DNA from: a bacterium
GTDB lineage: Bacteria; Bacillota_A; Clostridia; Lachnospirales; Lachnospiraceae
Direction of reading: 5' to 3'
Assembly (NCBI GenBank): GCA_004562915.1
Contig: SFQZ01000091.1
Location: forward strand, 1 to 14,177
DNA length: 14,177 nt
Shown here: positions 6,709-12,517 of the stretch, in pieces
How the letters are laid out: each line of letters starts with the position of its first letter
Numbering within the stretch: position 1 is the stretch's first letter
Program-made: the position numbers and the translations under genes
The notes under the pieces: generated by a model
Databases searched by the model: none
What the model was told of the DNA's origin: nothing
What the model saw: the letters and a program-made list of their open reading frames with translations, nothing else

Positions 6709-7056
6709 ATGAAGAGATTTCTTACTCAAGATAATATTAAGAAAGAGAAGGTTGGTATTTTCAACGTCACATTTGAACCCGGATGCAGAAATAACTGGCA
6801 TATTCATCATGCAAAAAGTGGCGGTGGACAGATTCTGGTATGCGTAGCCGGACGTGGATTTTGTCAGGAAGAAGGCAAGGAAGCAGTAGAGATGAAACCA
6901 GGTGATTGTATCAATATTCCGGCGGAAGTGAAGCACTGGCATGGGGCAGCACTTGATGAGTGGTTTTCACACCTGGCTATTGAGGTGCCGGGAGTGGATG
7001 GCTCCAATGAGTGGTGTGAGGCAGTATCAGAGAAAGAGTACACACAATTAAGATAA
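6709..7056 (+). CDS. Small cupin-domain protein
   Basis: The 115-residue protein is a single cupin barrel. Cupin motif 1 is GCRNNWHIHHAKSGGGQ (25-41) with metal ligands His31 and His33 and Gln41 where many members have Glu. Motif 2 is PGDCINIPAEVKHWHGA (64-80), supplying His76 or His78. It ends with FSHLAIEVPG. This form is common beside carboxymuconolactone decarboxylases and flavodoxins in clostridia and may bind or rearrange a small oxidised or quinone-like compound. It starts at ATG 6709, 3 bases after the flavodoxin relic, with GAGCTTGGAAAAAGG upstream as a weak ribosome binding site. It is the last gene of the MerR operon. Confidence 0.85.
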   Translation: MKRFLTQDNIKKEKVGIFNVTFEPGCRNNWHIHHAKSGGGQILVCVAGRGFCQEEGKEAVEMKPGDCINIPAEVKHWHGAALDEWFSHLAIEVPGVDGSNEWCEAVSEKEYTQLR

Positions 7057-7242
7057 GAAGAAGCTTGTAGGTGGTAAACCCTATTCTATATCGATTTCCA
7101 AATTTATATAAGACTTTCTCCGTGTTATAACAAGCAATTCCCATTAGTTCATATATATTCTTTTTGATAATCATCAATATTATTTTTGTAGTCATAAATG
7201 ATGTATACACAGTCTGAAAAAAATTGAAAACAGGTTAATTTT

Positions 7243-7287
7243 TGCCCCTTCTAACATGCGATTAGTGAAGGGGCACATTTCTTTTTA
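7243..7287. terminator. Terminator after the cupin gene
   Basis: TGCCCCTTC (7243-7251) pairs with GAAGGGGCA (7267-7275), a perfect 9-bp stem followed by CATTTCTTTTTATT. The minus strand reads GGGGCAAAAATTAA, with A in place of T, so its direction is forward. It lies 187 bases beyond the cupin stop. The AT-rich interval 7057-7242 holds nothing else I can support. Confidence 0.75.
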
Positions 7288-7316
7288 TTCAAAACCAAAT
7301 TCCATTTCAGCATACC

Positions 7317-7766
7317 TTGACAATTTTATTGCCTGCTCGGATGGATACTTGGTATTTGAGTGTGCATTCTGCGCACCTTACCGGAGAGAACGCTGCGGAA
7401 TTGGAAAACCATAGCTGGAACGGGTTTGGGGAAGGAAACAGGATTCTGGAATATGCAAAAGATATTCTGGTGGAAACACTGACCACGGACCAGAATGGGA
7501 AAGACGTGTTAAATGATCTTCCGCTTGGCTCCTATAAAATCGTAGAAACCAAAGCTCCTGAAGGTTTTGTGCTGAATGAAATCCCACAGATTGTGACTTT
7601 TGCTTATGCGGATCAGGAAACTCCTGTGGTTAAACAGACAGCAGTTTTTGAAAATGACCGTCAAAGGAGGAGATTTCCGTGGTAAAAAGATGCGGAAACA
7701 GAAGTTACGGTAGAAGGATTGATGGATGGTTACAGGTGGTATTTATTATCTCATAAAAGAAATTAA
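7317..7766 (+). pseudogene. SpaA/Cna-B pilin or adhesin domain fragment, frameshifted
   Basis: Bases about 7480-7660 encode LTTDQNGKDVLNDLPLGSYK, then IVETKAPEGFVLNEIPQIVTF and PVVKQTAVFEND, a typical SpaA-like prealbumin fold with the E-box ETKAPEGF used for isopeptide bonds in surface pilins. Nothing upstream gives a start or signal peptide; the frame begins only at a TTG. After FENDRQ the frame hits TAA at 7683-7685. A short stretch in another frame (7670-7688) reads EISVVK, and then the original frame resumes as DAETEVTVEGLMDG and stops at 7764-7766. Two small indels totalling about 3 bases would explain this. It is a remnant of a large repeated adhesin with no other part present. Confidence 0.7.
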
Positions 7767-7782
7767 CCGATTCAACCAATAA

Positions 7783-8031
7783 CTATTAATATGTGAATTG
7801 CCATATGGATTCAATATTACTTCTTTTCGTGTAGATGAAAAAGGCATTCTATGTGTTTCCGTATCAGGTGGTGCAGTATATCGTTTGAATAAGGATGGCG
7901 TATATGAAGAGACTATTGCGTGTTTGCCGGGACTTCAGGATGAAGAGGCGACGCAAATGGCAGTTGATGATCAAGAAAGCGTTTATATTGTAATGCCAAA
8001 TGCTAAAAAAATTTATCGTTGCTATAAGTAG
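7783..8031 (+). pseudogene. C-terminal fragment of a propeller-like protein
   Basis: The frame is open from 7783 to the TAG at 8029-8031 but has no ATG or ribosome binding site. The usable part (from about TTG 7798) encodes 77 residues, including FRVDEKGILCVSVSGGAVYR and QMAVDDQESVYIVMPNAKKI. The repeated pattern of a VDexG turn followed by V/I-rich strands resembles the blades of a beta-propeller or NHL-like protein. It therefore looks like the tail of a secreted or sensor protein whose front was deleted. It lies 15 bases before the permease gene, so both may once have belonged to one transporter operon. The family is not recognised with confidence. Confidence 0.5.
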
Positions 8032-8046
8032 GAGTATGAACAAAAT

Positions 8047-9024
8047 ATGAATAGAATCAATTATCAGCTTCGACAAATATTATTTAAAATTACATATCGA
8101 AAGAAAGAATATGTTATGTATATTATTTCTTTCTATTTAGGTCTTTTATTGCCGGCATTTTGTTTGGCAAACATAAGGTCTGTAGATCAGGTAATTCATT
8201 TTACGACATTTGAAAACATGGACAGAGCTGTTCAGATTGATTGGTTTAGTGATGATTTCTTGGATATGAAAATAGAAGGTGCGAAAAATGTATCAGTGAG
8301 CGGATATTATGAGGAAGATTTCGCTGAGTGGGGACATCAGTATGTTCCAGTCAAAGGCATAGATGAGTGTTATATGTACCCATTTCCAAAAATAAAAGGA
8401 CGTATGTTTAAAAATTACGAATTGAAAGAGGGTAAAAAAATATGTCTTTTGAACCAAAAATATGCAGAAAAGTATTCTTATAAAGAGGGAGATTTGGTTT
8501 CTATTCATAACACAGATTTTGAAATTATAGGGTTTGTTAAAGATAAAATATATCCGGGAATCTTGATTCCTTATTCCGCTATGAAAGAGGTATATCAATC
8601 AGGAAACGGAATACAGTTTACCGGTATGATACTTGCTGGAAGTAGAGAAGATAAGGAAAATATTATTCAAAAAGCGACAGAGACAATTTTGGATAAAGAT
8701 CCAAATGCGGAAGTCATAGAAATTAAAGATGGAGAAGAATTATATGAAATGTCGCAGGCAACAAAGGTAAAATGGAGAGCCTTGCGAGGAGCAGTCGCGG
8801 TTGTTTCTATCCTGTTTTTTCTGTTAAATGAAGGAATTGTGTTAATGGAAAAGGTAAAGAAAGAACAGCAATTGTTTTATCGAAGTTTGTTTTGGTGTTT
8901 TCTTTATGACAGTGTTGGTTTGTATACAGAACAACTTACAGAAATAGTTATAAGATTATTTGGTAAGTTGTTTTTTGTTGTCAAAAAGGTTATTGCGAAT
9001 GCAGAGCGCCACCTTCATTCTTAG
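8047..9024 (+). pseudogene. FtsX/MacB-type ABC transporter permease, C-terminally truncated
   Basis: The 325-residue frame starts at ATG 8047, 11 bases after TAGGAG. It has a membrane helix at about residues 21-42 (VMYIISFYLGLLLPAFCLAN), a MacB-type extracellular domain at about 45-240 with FPKIKGRMF and LLNQKYAEKYSYKEGDLVSI, then a second membrane helix (about 247-263) and an MEKVKKEQQLFYR stretch typical of the FtsX cytoplasmic loop. Normal members continue with two more helices. Here the sequence after about base 8884 is unlike the family and ends without them. No ATPase partner is in the window. It probably lost function by deletion; a role in peptide or antibiotic export is possible but unproven. 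Confidence 0.65.
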
Positions 9025-9128
9025 AAGAGAAACAATTTTCAGAGTGCGTGCTTTTTGATGATTTTTTAATCAATGGTCAGAAGTCATACTGTTTAAGGCC
9101 AAAATCTCTTTTTAAAAATTGGATTATG

Positions 9129-9376
9129 CTATAATAAATTCGGGTGAGAAGATAAAAACTTTAATACTTCAAGAAATTCTTCCTGCCGTTTGAGGGGGAA
9201 TTTTTCAACAACAATTTTGATCTGTTCTGAGGTAGTAAGTTCTTTATCGGGATAAACAAAGATATCACATAGTAGACATGAATTGAATCAGCCAGTTTTT
9301 TCTGAGTCATGCCCTGCGACTCCCGTAAATATTTGATTCGTTCTCCAATTTCCTTAATGATATCAAACTCCTTCAC
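9129..9376 (-). pseudogene. XRE-family regulator, internally deleted and frameshifted
   Basis: Starting from GTG 9374-9376, the product opens KEFDIIKEIGERIKYLRESQ and GMTQKKLADSIHV, the first two helices of an XRE/Cro helix-turn-helix. The expected recognition helix (SxxxISxxERG pattern) is missing. The frame then shifts: the sequence continues in another frame as DIFVYPDKELTTSEQIKIVV and EKFPLKRQEEFLEVLKFLSS up to the TAG at 9129-9131. Read in the starting frame it stops at 9161-9163. Loss of the recognition helix plus the shift makes the protein inactive. Its start lies next to a structured element (9378-9531), which may have carried its promoter or may have caused the damage. Confidence 0.7.
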
Positions 9377-9377
9377 C

Positions 9378-9465
9378 TATATCAGATGAGGGATGACTCC
9401 CGCCTCTGTAGGCGGTGAGCAACAATTATGTATCAGTGGCGGGTTTCAATCCCCCATCTGATATA
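9378..9465. repeat. Structured inverted-repeat element, part A
   Basis: TATATCAGATGAGGGA (9378-9393) pairs with TCCCCCATCTGATATA (9450-9465), 15 of 16 bases. Inside, CCCGCC (9399-9404) can pair either with GGCGGG (9438-9443) or, as a small hairpin, CCGCC (9400-9404) with GGCGG (9411-9415). The GC-rich hairpin resembles the subterminal hairpins of IS200/IS605-type elements, but no tnpA or tnpB is present. It could be a non-autonomous mobile element or a structured RNA. Confidence 0.6.
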
Positions 9466-9480
9466 CGCTCCGCGAGGATG

Positions 9481-9531
9481 CGCAGGAATTCGGATTGGAA
9501 GTATGTCTGCTATGCAGACCCGAATTCCGCG
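9481..9531. repeat. Structured inverted-repeat element, part B
   Basis: CGC-A-GGAATTCGG (9481-9493) pairs with CCGAATTCC-GCG (9520-9531), with a single bulged A. Nested inside is a perfect hairpin GTCTGC-TAT-GCAGAC (9505-9519), so the fold is a stem with a hairpin branch. It begins 15 bases after part A, and the two probably form one element. Confidence 0.6.
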
Positions 9532-9640
9532 AGTCTTGAATGTAACAGTAGAGGTAAAAAATACAAATTTACTAATATGCAATCGGTTTACAAATAGTAA
9601 ATTCTGACGCGCTGTAAAGATAAAAGGATGGCATAGTACG

Positions 9641-10210
9641 ATGATATATAATATAGTTGAAGTTGAGAGCATTAAATTGGGAGTTGGTAATATCGAGAGC
9701 CTTGGATTGTCGAGCAAAGAGGTCTTAAAGAAGAGTATTTCCTGGTTGCGAGAAAGATATGAGGTAACTGAGGATATTCGTTATCTGCAAAAAGCAGTTT
9801 GGCATATCTATGCGTATTTGGAGTTAGGCTATCCCTATGAAAGTGGAGAAACGGAATTCAATATAATATTGAAGTATTTGAAAATGGATATTGAAGAGGT
9901 ATTTCCTAAAAAAAAATGGCGTTGTACCAAGGTACCACTAACGAAAGTGAAAATAAGCCAATTATTGGGCAGATGGAATCCGGTACTGCATTCCATGAGG
10001 GTTGGAGATGTGGTGGAAGACATTATGGACAAGGTATCAAATGGAGAAGAGGGAGAGTATATATATCACTGTGGAAAGGTCATAAAGCAGGATGCGGATC
10101 ATATATTGTGGGAAAAAACGTTTAAACTTTATGTTAATGAAGAAGAAACTGTGTTTCATAATATAAATGAGAATCGATATTATGTTTTGTCTGAGGAGCG
10201 GTACTTATGA
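9641..10210 (+). CDS. Unrecognised 189-residue protein, first gene of the lanthipeptide regulatory operon
   Basis: It starts at ATG 9641; AAAAGG lies about 12 bases upstream, and an earlier ATG at 9628 meets a stop at once. There is no signal peptide or membrane segment. Residues 30-70 are helical and charged (KEVLKKSISWLRERYEVTED), with a possible protein-binding character, and the C-terminal third is mixed beta. No catalytic motif is visible. It overlaps the response regulator by 4 bases (ATGA at 10207-10210), so it is coupled to the two-component system. It could be a regulator or partner of the kinase, or a hypothetical immunity protein. It is not AgrB or AgrD, which it does not resemble in length or hydrophobicity. 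Confidence 0.75.
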   Translation: MIYNIVEVESIKLGVGNIESLGLSSKEVLKKSISWLRERYEVTEDIRYLQKAVWHIYAYLELGYPYESGETEFNIILKYLKMDIEEVFPKKKWRCTKVPLTKVKISQLLGRWNPVLHSMRVGDVVEDIMDKVSNGEEGEYIYHCGKVIKQDADHILWEKTFKLYVNEEETVFHNINENRYYVLSEERYL

Positions 10211-10926
10211 TAAAGATTGCGATTGTGGAAGATGAGAAGAATATGCGTGAGATGACGTATCAATATATAGAGTTATCGGCAGATCCTTCAGTAGAAATAG
10301 AGATTGTGCAGCATACAAAGGCAGAGGGATTCCTGGATTATCTGGAGAAGGGTTGTGGGTGTGATATCCTTTTGACAGATATAGAACTTCCGAAGATAAG
10401 TGGCGTGGAGTTGGGAAGGATTGTGCGTGAAAAATACCCGGAGATGTATCTTATATTTCTGACTTCGCATTCAGAATTCGCAGCAGAAAGTTACAGACTG
10501 AATGCATACCAATATATCATGAAGGAAGATATGGACTATAGGCTTCCGGTGGTCATGCGGGGGCTAATCCATAGAATGGTTCGGGAAAGCAAAGAGTATC
10601 GTTGGATTGGTACGAACCTGGATCGAAGAAAGATCTATTATAAGGATATCATCTGCATTCGAAAGGCGAAGGCTTCAAAATACGTCGAATATGTTATGGC
10701 GGATGATGTTTGTAGGGAGAGGATAACGATCAGTCAGCTTCTGAAAGAACTAGATAGTGACATATTTATATTGGTGGACCGGAGTTACATAGTGAATATG
10801 AATCACATTATAAGAGTAAGGGGGAATACCGTCTATCTTGAGGAAAATGAAAGGATAACGATTAGCCGGGCACAGATAATGAAAGTAAAAGATCAGATTA
10901 GCCAATACTGGAGGAATCAGGAATGA
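10207..10926 (+). CDS. LytTR-family response regulator (AgrA/ComE type)
   Basis: The 239-residue protein has a receiver domain (1-125) with the acidic pair Glu8-Asp9 in IVEDE, phospho-acceptor Asp58 in LLTDIELPKISG, Thr86-Ser87 in FLTSHSEFA and Lys106 in YIMKED. A LytTR DNA-binding domain follows (about 145-235), with ITISQLLKEL, FILVDRSYIVNMNHI and RITISRAQIMKVK. Such regulators bind direct repeats upstream of quorum-sensing and bacteriocin promoters. Its ATG overlaps the preceding gene's stop, and GAGGAG lies 8 bases upstream. Its own end overlaps the kinase start by 4 bases (10923-10926), so regulator and kinase are made together. Confidence 0.92.
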   Translation: MIKIAIVEDEKNMREMTYQYIELSADPSVEIEIVQHTKAEGFLDYLEKGCGCDILLTDIELPKISGVELGRIVREKYPEMYLIFLTSHSEFAAESYRLNAYQYIMKEDMDYRLPVVMRGLIHRMVRESKEYRWIGTNLDRRKIYYKDIICIRKAKASKYVEYVMADDVCRERITISQLLKELDSDIFILVDRSYIVNMNHIIRVRGNTVYLEENERITISRAQIMKVKDQISQYWRNQE

Positions 10927-12248
10927 GAGAAGTGGTATTGCAAGGTGTTTTGGCTGCAACATCCATATGGGAAATATGGCTGGTGTACCAGATCGTGTAT
11001 ATTACGATACTGGAGAAGGAGTATCTGGGGAAGAAAGAGAAGATTATAATATGGGGAAATATTATAGTTTTGGGGAGTTTGTTAGCGGTGAACCGATCAG
11101 TGGCTTTTTTCTCGTATGTTATGCTGATTTTCAGTATTATTGTAACAAGTCTGTGTGTATGGTCGATTAAAAGAAAAGCATGGTTTTCGATTATAGGAGT
11201 TGTGTTCGCCGGTTATATATTAATTGCGGTGTTAGATTTTTTCTTTGCATTTTTGTGTATGGATTTTCTGAAAGCAGATTTTAAACATGTGGTTTTTATT
11301 TATGCGGTGTCTTGTTGGAAAAGTACTATTTATGTAGTTTCCAGAGTAATAATCTGGTATATGATTCATATGTTAAAGATGAAGAAAGCAGATATTGGCA
11401 GAGAAATACAAGAGTACAGATGGATTTTGTTGGCAATGAATTTTTTGCTTTATATGCTCATGAGAAATTATCAGATTGTGATGGTACGAATGGTAAAAGG
11501 TAAAGAACAGATACGGGGAGTTGACAGTGGGATTTCTTTACTGATAATTTCGGTAATGATCTTATTTGCAGGACTTTTCCTTCTTAAATATCAGATTTTA
11601 AAGAAGGAAAAAGAAATTTTAATCATACGGGAAAATATGATGAGTGAAAAATACCAAGAGATGTTAAAGACGCATCAAATAGTCCATGATATGAAGAACC
11701 ATTTTATTATTTTGCAACGATATGAGCGGGAGCAGGAATGGGAGAAGTTGAGCAAGTATATAGAAGAGATTAGTAGAGAACTTTTATATACGGATATACG
11801 GAATTGGACTGGCGAAGGTGTGTTGGATTTTATACTAAGTCAGAAAAAAGCAGAAGCAGAGAGGAAACATATTAAGTTTTGTATATCTACAACACAACTT
11901 ACAGGGTTGCCTTTTTCGGACAATGAGTGTATTTCTTTGTTCGGCAACCTGTTAGACAATGCAATAGAGGCTTGTGAAAAGATACAAAATAAGGGCAAGC
12001 GCATAGAGGTAAAAATGAAAAAGCAGAATTTTATTTTTTCTATAGAAATAATAAATAGTATTGAAGAATTACCGCTGCAAAAAAGTGGAGAACTCATTTC
12101 TACGAAAAAGAATAAGAATATACATGGATATGGAATAAGAAGCATAAAAAAAATAGTCAAAAAATATAATGGTACTTTTGGTTGTCAGGTACAAGAGGAT
12201 GGGGTTCATGTAAATCTTTCTTTTTTTGATGACGAAAAAGTTTCATAA
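10923..12248 (+). CDS. AgrC/ComD-like membrane sensor histidine kinase
   Basis: The 441-residue kinase has a multi-pass N-terminal half (about six hydrophobic segments between residues 10 and 223) that would face the outside and sense a peptide. A cytoplasmic HPK10-type kinase core follows: acceptor His255 in IVHDMKNHFIILQRYE, N-box FGNLLDNAIEACEK (340-353) and G-box KNIHGYGIRSIKKIVKKYNG (397-416). The GHKL ATPase domain with an HDxKNH H-box is the AgrC/ComD pattern, whose ligands are secreted peptides. GGAGGAAT precedes the ATG. No agrB or agrD is in the window, so the signal may be the lanthipeptide encoded 25 bases downstream or an external peptide. Confidence 0.92.
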   Translation: MREVVLQGVLAATSIWEIWLVYQIVYITILEKEYLGKKEKIIIWGNIIVLGSLLAVNRSVAFFSYVMLIFSIIVTSLCVWSIKRKAWFSIIGVVFAGYILIAVLDFFFAFLCMDFLKADFKHVVFIYAVSCWKSTIYVVSRVIIWYMIHMLKMKKADIGREIQEYRWILLAMNFLLYMLMRNYQIVMVRMVKGKEQIRGVDSGISLLIISVMILFAGLFLLKYQILKKEKEILIIRENMMSEKYQEMLKTHQIVHDMKNHFIILQRYEREQEWEKLSKYIEEISRELLYTDIRNWTGEGVLDFILSQKKAEAERKHIKFCISTTQLTGLPFSDNECISLFGNLLDNAIEACEKIQNKGKRIEVKMKKQNFIFSIEIINSIEELPLQKSGELISTKKNKNIHGYGIRSIKKIVKKYNGTFGCQVQEDGVHVNLSFFDDEKVS

Positions 12249-12273
12249 TTTTAAAGAAAGCGAGGGAAAGTAT

Positions 12274-12423
12274 ATGGAAGAAAAATTTCTGTTTGAGTGT
12301 GTAGGAGATTTATCAGAAGAACTTGTGGAAATTGACAAATTACTGCCATACAAGGAGCGGCTTTATAGTGTCGATTCTAAGACTGTTGGGTGTGGTCATT
12401 TTCTGACAATATACTGTTGCTAA
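12274..12423 (+). CDS. Candidate class II lanthipeptide precursor (LanA)
   Basis: ATG 12274, 5 bases after GAGGGAAAG, gives 49 residues; the longer frame from 12226 overlaps the kinase gene and lacks a site. The N-terminal part MEEKFLFECVGDLSEELVEI is acidic and helical, like LanM leader peptides with an ELxxxD/E motif. The C-terminal part SVDSKTVGCGHFLTIYCC has two TxxC motifs (Thr37-Cys40, Thr45-Cys48) plus Cys49, and Ser32 and Ser35. Dehydrated Thr or Ser joined to Cys would give up to three thioether rings. There is no GG or GA leader cleavage site; the only Gly-rich spot is V-G39|C40. It lies between the sensor kinase and LanM, which strongly supports the precursor role. Cys9 in the leader is unusual. 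Confidence 0.7.
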   Translation: MEEKFLFECVGDLSEELVEIDKLLPYKERLYSVDSKTVGCGHFLTIYCC

Positions 12424-12504
12424 TCTTCTGGAAGGTAAAAGTGGTAGGTTCTTATTATGATACATACTGCTTTTGGATTTTGCAAATATGATTTGTAAAA
12501 GTAT

Positions 12505-12512
12505 GGAGGAGG
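12505..12512 (+). promoter_or_regulatory. Ribosome binding site that sets the LanM start
   Basis: GGAGGAGG (12505-12512) ends 5 bases before GTG 12518. The in-frame ATG at 12503 overlaps this site and has no site of its own, so GTG is the better start. Confidence 0.8.
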
Positions 12513-12517
12513 ATGAT

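Noticed and set aside
9415..9597. Open frame of 60 codons over the structured element
   Set aside because: The frame reads through both hairpin arms and has no ribosome binding site or recognisable product.
12226..12273. Longer version of the precursor peptide starting in the kinase gene
   Set aside because: It overlaps the end of the histidine kinase gene and has no ribosome binding site, while ATG 12274 has one at proper spacing.
12478..12500. Near-palindrome TTTTGCAAAT / ATTTGTAAAA before lanM as a terminator or attenuator
   Set aside because: It has only AT-rich pairing with one mismatch and no T run, so it is too weak to support.
12503..12517. ATG start for LanM at 12503
   Set aside because: This codon overlaps the GGAGGAGG site that belongs to the GTG at 12518, so it is unlikely to be the start.
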